19,540 nt of DNA from NCBI GenBank assembly GCA_964566545.1, contig CAZMIX010000047.1:1-19540 (forward strand), given 5' to 3'. Source of the stretch: JAEYFP01 sp964566545. Its GTDB lineage: Bacteria; Bacillota; Clostridia; Lachnospirales; Lachnospiraceae. Positions 13,157 through 19,540 of the stretch are shown piece after piece. The translations under genes and the position numbers were made by a program. The notes beneath the pieces were generated by a model. That model worked only from the letters and a program-made list of their open reading frames with translations. It made no database searches and was not told the DNA's origin. The first letter of the stretch is position 1; each line of letters begins with the position of its first letter.

Positions 13157-15687
13157 TCTGATGTTTCCGTATATTTTCCATGCAGTTTCCAAAAATCAGC
13201 AACTTTATCTTCTATATTTTTTAGACTGCAGATTTCAAAATTTTTCCACTCGCGCGGGAACATTTTTTTGTAGGACATGGTGAGGAATCGCTCATCCAAC
13301 AGCACAACAATGCCGATATCCTCCGCCGTCCGAATAACGCGGCCCGCGGCCTGCAGCACCTTATTCATACCCGGAAAGCGGTAGGCATAGTCAAAGCCGT
13401 TCCATGCCTGCTCATCATAGCTGGCCTTGAGCAGTTCGCGTTCGCTGCAGACCATCGGCAGCCCCGTTCCTACGATCAGCGTTCCGATCAGGCTGTCATT
13501 TTTTAGGTCGATGCCCTCGCTGAAAATGCCTCCCATCACGCAAAAACCAATCAGTGTCCGCTCTTGTTCAAACTCAACCGGCATCTGAATGACCGCATCG
13601 AAATCACAATCGGCATTTCCCTCAAAGCGCATCAAAAACGTTTCCCTCTCCTCCTCGCTCATGCTGCTTTTTTGCACGATGCATTCCATTGATTCCTCCG
13701 CAAAAAATTCTATAAATGCTTCATATACCTCATTCAAAAATGCGTGGGACGGGAAAAATACGAGGTAATTTCCCGTAAGCTGCCGCGTCACCTTGTAGAT
13801 GTAAGCCGCAATATTATAATACTCAAGCTTAGTCCTTCGCGTATATTTGCTGCTGACATCGCCAGCCACAAACAAGCCGCACTTTCTTTCATCAAACACC
13901 GACTGGGCATAGACGGAATAATCCTCATGGTCGCCGCTCAGCAGATCCCGATAATATTGGATCGGCAGCAGCGTCGCCGAAAAAAAGACCGTACTTTTGC
14001 CCTTATCCAGGCATTTACGCAGACTCTCTGAGGGATTCACGCACAGCAGCTTCACCATAAACCGGCCGTCCTCCTGTTGCTGGGAATAAACAACATAATC
14101 TTTTTCCCCTATATTTTCGTACATATTTAAAAAATGACGAACCTCCAAATACAGCCCAAACACCTTCTCCCGCTCCGGACAGTTCTCCTGTTCCTCCATG
14201 AATTTCTCCATCAGACCCATCACGCGAGTCAACATCATCACAAGCGGAGCGATGCTTTCCTCCACCTTGACGCTCTCACAGTCCCGTTTCATCAAAAGAA
14301 GTTGTTTGTTACAGCCCTCCAGCCCCTTTTCCAGCTTTTTATCGTAGGGCTTTAACAGCCTCTTTAGCTCCAGAAAGCTTTCTTTATATAAGGCTGCGCT
14401 ATACATGTCCATCGCACGATCTACAAGGTTATGTGCCTCGTCGATTAAAAACAAATAATTTCCCTGTACCCCCTCACCAAAAAAACGCCGCAGATACACA
14501 TTCGGATCAAATACATAATTGTAATCACAAATAACCGCATCGGCAAACAAAGACATGTCCAGCCCCATTTCAAACGGACAGACTTTATATTTTTCTGCGC
14601 AAGCCTCGATGTTCTCCCGGGAGAAAGAATCCTCCCACATCAAAAGCTCATAAATTGCTTCATTGATCCGGTCATAATGTCCCTTCGCGTACAGACAGGC
14701 AACCGGATTACAGTCGGGCTCTTCAAGCGGGCAAATCTTATCTTTTGCGGTAATGACGGCCGTTTTCATTCGAAGCCCACCGATTCTTAGAAGACCAAAA
14801 CAGTCCTTCGCCACGGTACGCGTGATCGTCTTTGCCGTCAGGTAAAAAATCTTATCGCCCAAGCCCTCTCCCACTGCCTTCACAGCAGGAAATACCGTCG
14901 ATACCGTCTTGCCGACTCCGGTCGGCGCTTCGATAAACAGCCGCTTTTGATGGTAAATCGTCCGGTATACCTGCGCCGCAAGCTCCTTTTGTCCTTTTCT
15001 GTACGAAAACGGAAACTGCACCTCTTTGATCGAAGCATTTCTGATCTTTTTCCATTGAAACTCAAAATCTGCCCATTTTGCATAGCTATCCATCACGCCA
15101 TCAAACCAGTTTCTAATTTCCACAAACGTATACGTCTCATGAAAATACTTGATTTCCTGCGTTTCGATATTACAGTACGTCATCCGCACTCCAATTTCAC
15201 GCAACTCCTTTTGCTCCGCAAAAATGGCAGCATAGCATTTCGCCTGCCCCAAATGCACCTCAGCAGGCGTTTTTAAATATTCCAGGTCGCTGAAGGTGCT
15301 TTTGATTTCATCCACAACAACTGGCTTGCGCCAATCCTGCTCATCAAAAATAATGCCGTCGGCGCGCCCTTCCACGATAATGTCATAATCCTCTTTTGGA
15401 AGTATCCGGCGCAAAAAATATTCCGCATGATAATCGGCGCCCATCCGCCTCTGGATCATTCGGTGAATTTTAGAGCCCTCCTGCATCATTGCACTGTCCG
15501 CCGTTCCTTTATGACGATTATCGATATCCCCCGAACGCAAAATAAACTCCACCAGATTTCTGACGGAGATACGAATGCTTGGACGTTCTGCGGGTGTTTC
15601 CTGCTCAACTGTTTTGCTCTGCCCTGCGCTGCCTCCACTCCGCTTTTCTATTGCCGCTTTTCCCTGTGACTGATTTTTGCATTCCAT
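13147..15687 (-). CDS. PD-(D/E)XK nuclease fused to DinG/XPD-like iron-sulfur DNA helicase
   Basis: This 846-residue protein has two parts. Residues about 65-200 form a Cas4/RecB-type PD-(D/E)XK nuclease: His75 in EGSKIHRM, GRAD (Asp110), VDEIKS (Glu127, Lys129) and QAKCY (Gln148, Tyr152). Residues about 225-830 form a superfamily 2 XPD/DinG helicase: Walker A APTGVGKT (254-261), a Cys-rich insert (C319, C326, C331, C363, C370), four of which probably hold a 4Fe-4S cluster, DEAH (416-419) and motif VI QAAGRVIR. It should unwind DNA 5' to 3' and may process overhangs; the substrate is unknown. The N-terminal 35 residues are low complexity, and only a weak AGAAAGAG precedes the ATG, so the start is less certain. 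Its 3' end overlaps nfo by 10 bp. Confidence 0.92.
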   Translation of the reverse strand: MECKNQSQGKAAIEKRSGGSAGQSKTVEQETPAERPSIRISVRNLVEFILRSGDIDNRHKGTADSAMMQEGSKIHRMIQRRMGADYHAEYFLRRILPKEDYDIIVEGRADGIIFDEQDWRKPVVVDEIKSTFSDLEYLKTPAEVHLGQAKCYAAIFAEQKELREIGVRMTYCNIETQEIKYFHETYTFVEIRNWFDGVMDSYAKWADFEFQWKKIRNASIKEVQFPFSYRKGQKELAAQVYRTIYHQKRLFIEAPTGVGKTVSTVFPAVKAVGEGLGDKIFYLTAKTITRTVAKDCFGLLRIGGLRMKTAVITAKDKICPLEEPDCNPVACLYAKGHYDRINEAIYELLMWEDSFSRENIEACAEKYKVCPFEMGLDMSLFADAVICDYNYVFDPNVYLRRFFGEGVQGNYLFLIDEAHNLVDRAMDMYSAALYKESFLELKRLLKPYDKKLEKGLEGCNKQLLLMKRDCESVKVEESIAPLVMMLTRVMGLMEKFMEEQENCPEREKVFGLYLEVRHFLNMYENIGEKDYVVYSQQQEDGRFMVKLLCVNPSESLRKCLDKGKSTVFFSATLLPIQYYRDLLSGDHEDYSVYAQSVFDERKCGLFVAGDVSSKYTRRTKLEYYNIAAYIYKVTRQLTGNYLVFFPSHAFLNEVYEAFIEFFAEESMECIVQKSSMSEEERETFLMRFEGNADCDFDAVIQMPVEFEQERTLIGFCVMGGIFSEGIDLKNDSLIGTLIVGTGLPMVCSERELLKASYDEQAWNGFDYAYRFPGMNKVLQAAGRVIRTAEDIGIVVLLDERFLTMSYKKMFPREWKNFEICSLKNIEDKVADFWKLHGKYTETSDYK

Positions 15688-15756
15688 ATCGCTCTTTCTG
15701 CTACTCCAAATGTCTGACGTAAGGGTTTATAAATCGCCGCATTCTATTTCCTACTC

Positions 15757-15765
15757 AGTATAACA
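15757..15765 (-). promoter_or_regulatory. Extended -10 element upstream of the nuclease-helicase
   Basis: TGTTATACT fits the TGnTATAAT extended -10. The -35 17 bp upstream (TGTCCA) is poor, as is common with extended -10 promoters. It lies directly in the T tract of the upstream terminator, so the helicase is insulated and separately started. Confidence 0.5.
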
Positions 15766-15814
15766 AAAAACTCTCCATATGGACAGCATTACATCTGTCG
15801 ATACGGAGAGTTTT
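15765..15814 (-). terminator. Intrinsic terminator of the HPr-like gene
   Basis: On the minus strand AAAACTCTCC pairs with GGAGAGTTTT, with a second inner stem (GACAG/CTGTC) around an 8-nt loop. Six Ts follow GGAGAG. It begins about 35 bp after the HPr-like stop codon. On the plus strand it would also end in four Ts, but no plus-strand gene approaches it. Confidence 0.8.
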
Positions 15815-15847
15815 ATTCATCAATGCCGAAATCTCAAAACAGGGATT

Positions 15848-16078
15848 CTATCCAACCACATGTCTCTTGATCATAGTTTCAAATTCCCGGTCGTCGCCGC
15901 CATATTTTACAGTCAATACCTGACTAAAATCCAAACCCAGCACACCTAAAATGGATTTTGCATCAATGATTACACGATTGTAAAATATATCTATGTCGAA
16001 ATCACATCGCGAAGCCGTTTTCACGAATTCTCTTACTTCATCAACCGCTAATCTGATTTTACGCTCCTTCACATCCAT
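15848..16078 (-). CDS. HPr-like domain protein without the phosphorylatable histidine
   Basis: This 76-residue protein aligns with HPr over its length: VKTASRCDFDIDIFYN matches the HPr segment after the active site, and DAKSILGVLGL matches the region around regulatory Ser46 (KSIMGVMSL). At the place of His15 there is Ala, and at Arg17 there is Asp, so it cannot carry phosphate from enzyme I in the usual way; the Ser46 equivalent is kept. It may be a regulatory partner in the manner of Crh, or have another binding role. This is inference; the Cys at 'SRCDFD' is not a family feature. GGAGGT is only 2 nt before the ATG, so translation may instead start at GTG 16072. It is a single-gene unit with its own promoter and terminator. 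PTS genes are absent nearby. Confidence 0.8.
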   Translation of the reverse strand: MDVKERKIRLAVDEVREFVKTASRCDFDIDIFYNRVIIDAKSILGVLGLDFSQVLTVKYGGDDREFETMIKRHVVG

Positions 16079-16191
16079 GCACCTCCTTTTGCGTAATTCA
16101 ATTCTTAACCACTGCTTTATTTATCAAATTCATCATTTATTGAAACGGGTCTAAAATAATTTACCTTTTCTTTTACACCCAGCTTACCTGA

Positions 16192-16219
16192 ATTATACTT
16201 ACTTTTTTTATTTTGTCAA
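16192..16219 (-). promoter_or_regulatory. Sigma-A promoter of the HPr-like gene
   Basis: TTGACA (16214-16219), 16-bp spacer and TATAAT (16192-16197) are both full consensus. The leader would be about 105 nt. Between this promoter and the gene upstream (16220-16342) I see only AT-rich sequence and the palindrome at 16233-16248. Confidence 0.75.
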
Positions 16220-16232
16220 ATATTTTTTTATC

Positions 16233-16248
16233 TCGGAAACGATTCCGA
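16233..16248 (-). promoter_or_regulatory. Palindrome with partial cre similarity upstream of the HPr-like promoter
   Basis: TCGGAA-ACGA-TTCCGA is a perfect inverted repeat located 13 bp upstream of the -35. Its core (GGAAACGATTCC) matches 11 of 14 positions of the CcpA catabolite-response consensus, but both conserved outer T and A are replaced. It is not followed by a T run, so a terminator role for the upstream operon is unlikely. Confidence 0.3.
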
Positions 16249-16342
16249 TGCACCTCAAAAAATACAACATCTTTGTGCATTTTCACATTCAGCAACTATA
16301 TATGGTATTTTTTTTATGCAAAACTCACAGTCGGATTTGACC

Positions 16343-17167
16343 TTATAATAAGGTTGCATGTATTTTTTCCTTTTTTTCCTCGAATTCGACCATATATTTT
16401 TGAAAGCGCAGAGGCAGCATTTGTTGCTGCAAAGATAAATTTTCGCGCGCCTCTATCGCAATACTGCGGCAAAAACTCGTAAACAATGCCTGAAAATAGT
16501 CCTCTCTATCTGAATAATTTCGCATTGCCTCCTCATCGATAATCTCACCGGTAACCAGTACCCACTGCTTCTGCTTCTTATGAATGGCAAAAATCTCCCT
16601 TTTCTCATCATAAATCATAAAATTCTCATTCGGCAGACGATCCGCAAAATGAGGAACCAACATTGCCACTATATTGCTCCTCGGCCCTATCCTTGAGAAA
16701 AGAGCGCCATTTTTCAACTCCTGAAATCTCAAAAAACCTTCCATATGCAAAATTTCATTATTTGCCCGCCTCGCCAGCTCCAAAACGCCTGCGACATGCG
16801 GATTGTTCCATGCATCCAGCACTCGCGCGCCAAGCCTCCTGCTAAGTCCCAGCACGACTGTCTTATAAATATCCTCCGCCTTGCAGGTCTCTTCGCAGGC
16901 TGCCGCTTTGCAAATCTCCTGATACACCGGCGTGCCAAAGCTGTCGCAAATGGTTCTTATCACCTTTCCCGCTTTTTCCGCATCAGTTTTAACATCAATA
17001 TATTCCGCAAACAGTTCGAAGTTTCCTCCCGTGCCCGCCATGATGCTGCAGCCTTCGTGCGCCGCTTCATGTCTGGATACCGCCGCATAAGCCTCATACA
17101 CCCCCGTAAAAATCCCTTCTAGACTATCTTCACATACAAAAATCTTTTTATTTTGGTCGATTGGCAT
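16343..17167 (-). CDS. Probable DNA metabolism protein, partner of the radical SAM protein (TIGR03915 / DUF4130 type)
   Basis: This 274-residue protein resembles the family paired throughout bacteria with a radical SAM 'DNA modification/repair' protein. Its start (FVCEDSLEGIFTGVYEAYA) and the mid segment LLSRRLGARVLDAWNNPHVAGVLEL-type block, followed by HMEGFLRFQEL and MLVPHFADRLPNENFMIYDEKR, are what I recognise. In part of the family this domain is fused to a uracil-DNA-glycosylase-like domain; no such fusion is present here. The biochemical role is unknown. The open frame begins at 17200, but ATG 17167 has AAGGAG at ideal spacing and fits the family start. It follows the radical SAM gene by about 57 bp on the same transcript, so should share its SOS control. 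No membrane segment. Confidence 0.82.
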   Translation of the reverse strand: MPIDQNKKIFVCEDSLEGIFTGVYEAYAAVSRHEAAHEGCSIMAGTGGNFELFAEYIDVKTDAEKAGKVIRTICDSFGTPVYQEICKAAACEETCKAEDIYKTVVLGLSRRLGARVLDAWNNPHVAGVLELARRANNEILHMEGFLRFQELKNGALFSRIGPRSNIVAMLVPHFADRLPNENFMIYDEKREIFAIHKKQKQWVLVTGEIIDEEAMRNYSDREDYFQALFTSFCRSIAIEARENLSLQQQMLPLRFQKYMVEFEEKKEKIHATLL

Positions 17168-17224
17168 ACCCTTCTCCTTGTTGTTTCTATTTTTGACCAT
17201 TATTGGGAAAAATATACACCCATT

Positions 17225-18544
17225 TCACACGGCCGCAACGATTTGCGGTGATTCGATTTGTATGACTTGTGTGCCAAAGCTTTGATCATCAAACAAACTT
17301 AGCTGGCGATAGGTCATGCCGTCCGCTGAAAGCCCCGCCGGCAGGCGTTCATGCACTGCCAAAAGATTTCTCGCGATATAATCCTCCTCCATTTTTGTCT
17401 GATACATCATACGTCCGTTGCAGGTCAAAAAATACAGGGCACGCTTTAAAACGACTCCAAGGCGTTTTAAATCATCAAAGCTGAGCGAACCCAGCCTTCT
17501 TGCCCGAACGATCCTCTGTGCAGACTTCACGCCAAGTCCCGGAACCCGAAGTAGCATCTGATAATCCGCACGATTCACCTCGACCGGAAAATATTCCAAA
17601 TGGCGCAGAGCCCAATCTGCTTTGGGATCAAACAGCACATTAAAATTCGGCCGTTCCGCGCTCAGCAGCTCATCCGCTTGAAATCCGTAAAACCGCATCA
17701 GCCAGTCCGCCTGATACAGCCGATGCTCACGAAGAAGCGGCGGACCACCAAGTGTCGCCGGCAGATCCCTGTCCCCATTTACATTCACAAACGCCGAATA
17801 AAATACACGCTTCAAATCAAATTTCTGATATAGGTTTTCTGCCACACTAACAATCTGATAATCATTCTCTCCCGTCGCGCCGATCACCATCTGCGTGCTC
17901 TGCCCTGCCGGTACGAATTGCGGTGCGTGCTTATAAAGCATGATTTCATTTTTACTTTGGGTGATGCCGTTTTGAATCTGGCGCATCGGCTTTAAGATCG
18001 TCTTTCGTGTCTTATTAGGCGCAAGAGTCCTCAACCCTTCCGACGTCGGCAGCTCAAGATTTACGCTCATCCTGTCGGCAATCAGCCCTACTTTTTCAAT
18101 AAGAGCCGCGTCCGCACCGGGAATTGCCTTTACATGGATATAGCCCTGAAATGCATGCTCCGTCCTGAGCTTATGAAGCGTCTGATAAATGAGATCCATC
18201 GTATAGTCAGGATTGTGCAGGATTCCCGAGCTTAAAAACAATCCTTCGATATAATTTCTCCTATAAAACTCCATCGTCAGCTCACACACCTCATCAGGGG
18301 TAAACGACGCGCGCGGCACATCATTGCTCGCGCGGTTAACGCAATATTTGCAGTTATAAATACACTCATTCGTAAATAATATTTTCAGCAGGGAAATACA
18401 TCGCCCATCAGCAGAAAAACTGTGACAGATGCCGCCCGCCGCCGCATTTCCGATGCCCTTCCCGTCTCCTTTGCGATCCACCCCGCTGCTCGTGCATGCC
18501 ACGTCATACTTCGCAGCATCGGAAAGGATATTCAGTTTTTCCAT
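17225..18544 (-). CDS. Putative DNA modification/repair radical SAM protein (TIGR03916 type)
   Basis: This 439-residue protein starts MEKLNILSDAAKYDVACTSSG. The radical SAM cluster motif is CIYNCKYC (Cys61, Cys65, Cys68), binding a 4Fe-4S cluster and S-adenosylmethionine. The barrel continues through SSGILHNPDYTM and SVNLELPTSEGL. Near the C-terminus, about 331-364, VPGLGVKSAQRIVRARRLG is a helix-hairpin-helix DNA-binding motif. The family is thought to repair or modify DNA with its neighbour, but the reaction is unknown. The frame is open to 18712, yet the promoter start is near 18602, and AGGAA lies 9 nt before ATG 18544. ATG 18577 (MEFRIQQ) is an alternative with a weaker site. Two LexA-type operators on its promoter predict DNA-damage induction. 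Confidence 0.92.
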   Translation of the reverse strand: MEKLNILSDAAKYDVACTSSGVDRKGDGKGIGNAAAGGICHSFSADGRCISLLKILFTNECIYNCKYCVNRASNDVPRASFTPDEVCELTMEFYRRNYIEGLFLSSGILHNPDYTMDLIYQTLHKLRTEHAFQGYIHVKAIPGADAALIEKVGLIADRMSVNLELPTSEGLRTLAPNKTRKTILKPMRQIQNGITQSKNEIMLYKHAPQFVPAGQSTQMVIGATGENDYQIVSVAENLYQKFDLKRVFYSAFVNVNGDRDLPATLGGPPLLREHRLYQADWLMRFYGFQADELLSAERPNFNVLFDPKADWALRHLEYFPVEVNRADYQMLLRVPGLGVKSAQRIVRARRLGSLSFDDLKRLGVVLKRALYFLTCNGRMMYQTKMEEDYIARNLLAVHERLPAGLSADGMTYRQLSLFDDQSFGTQVIQIESPQIVAAV

Positions 18545-18608
18545 GATTGACATTTCCTGCTGTATTCTAAATTCCATCACGCACCGCCTGCATTTACTTG
18601 CTGTTTGT

Positions 18609-18637
18609 ATTATAGCAAACATTTGTTCTGAAATCAA
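18609..18637 (-). promoter_or_regulatory. Sigma-A promoter of the radical SAM operon
   Basis: TTGATT (18632-18637), 17-bp spacer and TATAAT (18609-18614). Start near 18602. One LexA-type site fills the spacer and a second lies 10 bp upstream of the -35, a layout that would block polymerase. Confidence 0.8.
18617..18628 (-). promoter_or_regulatory. LexA (SOS) box 1, inside the promoter spacer
   Basis: GAACAAATGTTT on the minus strand (AAACATTTGTTC on the plus) matches the Gram-positive LexA operator GAACnnnnGTTC with one change in one half-site. It lies between -35 and -10. Confidence 0.6.
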
Positions 18638-18647
18638 GCACTTTTTA

Positions 18648-18659
18648 GAACATGTGTTC
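18648..18659 (-). promoter_or_regulatory. LexA (SOS) box 2, upstream of the -35
   Basis: GAACATGTGTTC on the plus strand is a perfect GAACnnnnGTTC operator, differing from the Bacillus-type core GAACATATGTTC by one central base. It is centred 31 bp (three helical turns) from box 1, so two LexA dimers would sit on the same face. Confidence 0.75.
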
Positions 18660-18695
18660 CTGCTTCTGGTTTTCTTTTCAAAGGAATTGATTTGT

Positions 18696-19436
18696 TTACA
18701 TGTTTCCCGCAAAAAAATCCTTTATGACGCCCAAACATTCCCGCAGCATGTTATTGCACTGTAAAAACGGCTCGCTTCTGGCTGCAATTCCACATACATT
18801 TTGATAGCCTGCCTTTTTGGCGATCCGCACGGAGCGGAATACGTGGAAATTATTTGTCACGATGCCGACGCTTGCCTCCCGCTCATCAAAATAAGCCGCC
18901 GAAAAGGTCAGATTCTGCACGGTATTTACCGATTGATCCTCTTTTAGGATCTGCTCCTCTGGCACACCGAGCCCAACCAGATAATCGTACATGCCCTGCG
19001 CCTCGGAAACGTGCTCGTTTGCACCCTGTCCGCCGGACACGATCAGAATCGTATCCGGATTCTCCTGAAGATAATCGTACGCCTTCTCCAGACGGTATTG
19101 CAATGCCTTCGAAGGTCCGCTTCTTTTCATTTGCGCACCGAGCACAACGAGATAATCAAGCCCCTCGTCGCCTTTTGCGAAAAAAGAGCTGCAAATGCAT
19201 AGTTCCGCAACTAGGAAGATAACACTGCCGACTACCAAAAGAAGCCTTATGCCCGCCCGCAGAATTCCCGGCAGATGTTCCCAAAAGCCTCCTTTTAAAA
19301 ATATTCCGAACAAAATTGCAAACATTCCCAGCAAAAGCCATATAAAATAAAAATTTGTCCCATGGCCAAACAAAAAGTGGATACAAAGAAAATAGAGTAA
19401 AAAGACACTTCCCAATACAATAAGCAGAATAGGCAT
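18696..19436 (-). CDS. YdcF/ElyC/SanA-family membrane protein (DUF218)
   Basis: This 246-residue protein has three to four N-terminal membrane segments (residues 1 to about 90), then a DUF218 domain: YLVVLGAQMKRSGPSKALQYRLEKA, LIVSGGQGANEHVSEAQGMYDYL, GVPEEQILKEDQSVNTVQNL and VGIVTNNFHVFRSVRIAKKAG. The family is associated with envelope maintenance in E. coli (ElyC, SanA), but its reaction is not known. The domain orientation cannot be settled from sequence alone. GGAGG 7-8 nt before ATG 19436 fixes the start. It is transcribed from its own promoter at the right edge. Between its stop and the radical SAM promoter no terminator hairpin is visible, so some read-through into the SOS operon is possible. 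Confidence 0.92.
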   Translation of the reverse strand: MPILLIVLGSVFLLYFLCIHFLFGHGTNFYFIWLLLGMFAILFGIFLKGGFWEHLPGILRAGIRLLLVVGSVIFLVAELCICSSFFAKGDEGLDYLVVLGAQMKRSGPSKALQYRLEKAYDYLQENPDTILIVSGGQGANEHVSEAQGMYDYLVGLGVPEEQILKEDQSVNTVQNLTFSAAYFDEREASVGIVTNNFHVFRSVRIAKKAGYQNVCGIAARSEPFLQCNNMLRECLGVIKDFFAGNM

Positions 19437-19466
19437 TGCAGACCCTCCCTCTCAAATTTTATAAAC

Positions 19467-19494
19467 ATTATACATGAATAATAATTTATTCATG
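19467..19494 (-). promoter_or_regulatory. ydcF-family gene promoter -10 with abutting palindrome
   Basis: TATAAT (19467-19472, minus strand) directly abuts a perfect 9-bp inverted repeat CATGAATAA/TTATTCATG with a 4-bp centre (19473-19494). The palindrome fills the spacer and reaches the position where a -35 should be, and no good -35 is seen. This suggests an operator for a repressor or activator. The regulator is unknown. Confidence 0.5.
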
Positions 19495-19540
19495 AGCATA
19501 TGCGCACTTCACTGCGTTCCGGCGCGATATAATACCTAAC

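Noticed and set aside
18545..18712. A longer N-terminus for the radical SAM protein.
   Set aside because: It would place coding sequence over a good promoter with two LexA boxes and adds no family-like residues; ATG 18544 has a ribosome site and fits the family start.
19500..19540. A plus-strand TATAAT near the right edge as a promoter for a divergent gene.
   Set aside because: No convincing -35 was seen at the right spacing, and the downstream sequence is outside the window.

Overview
The window looks like chromosomal DNA of a spore-former-type Firmicute (Clostridia, most likely Lachnospiraceae or a close relative). The reasons are sigma-A promoters of TTGACA/TATAAT type, strong GGAGG ribosome sites, a Csp-like subtilase, a Gram-positive LexA box (GAACnnnnGTTC), an HPr-like protein and a protein mix typical of gut clostridia. 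This is inference from protein character, not from a marker gene. A run of 10 Ns at 3340-3349 shows that the sequence is a scaffolded draft. No RNA gene, insertion sequence, phage gene or CRISPR array was seen, and no gene-free stretch exceeds 300 bases. All genes but one are on the minus strand, so transcription mostly runs from right to left.

Region 1 (14-5550, minus): an amino-acid ABC uptake system (lipoprotein binding protein, permease, ATPase) transcribed from a good promoter beside pfkB. It is followed by a class I glutamine-amidotransferase-like hydrolase, a cytidylate-kinase-like protein and a Csp-like S8 peptidase. The ATPase gene is interrupted by the N run. The two flanks encode the same part of the fold twice, with different sequence, so the gene as drawn is an assembly chimera.

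Region 2 (5689-10672, minus): a PfkB sugar-phosphate kinase, two tandem paralogous exported SGNH hydrolases and a Cache-type chemoreceptor. The second SGNH gene has a leader in which two mutually exclusive hairpins can be drawn, one of which covers its ribosome site. The chemoreceptor has a clear promoter and a short leader hairpin.

Region 3 (10833-13156): a cytoplasmic GH13 alpha-glucanase (minus) and endonuclease IV (plus), transcribed divergently. Their two promoters appear to share one palindromic -35 hexamer, TTGCAA.

Region 4 (13147-18544, minus): a DNA-repair-flavoured stretch. It holds a PD-(D/E)XK nuclease fused to a DinG/XPD-like helicase (tail-to-tail with nfo), a small HPr-like protein that lacks the catalytic histidine, and a two-gene operon: a radical SAM 'DNA modification/repair' protein and its partner 'probable DNA metabolism' protein. 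That operon starts at a promoter carrying two LexA-type operators, so it is predicted to be DNA-damage inducible. It is the most interesting system in the window. A YdcF-family membrane protein (18696-19436) closes the window, with a palindrome abutting its -10 element.
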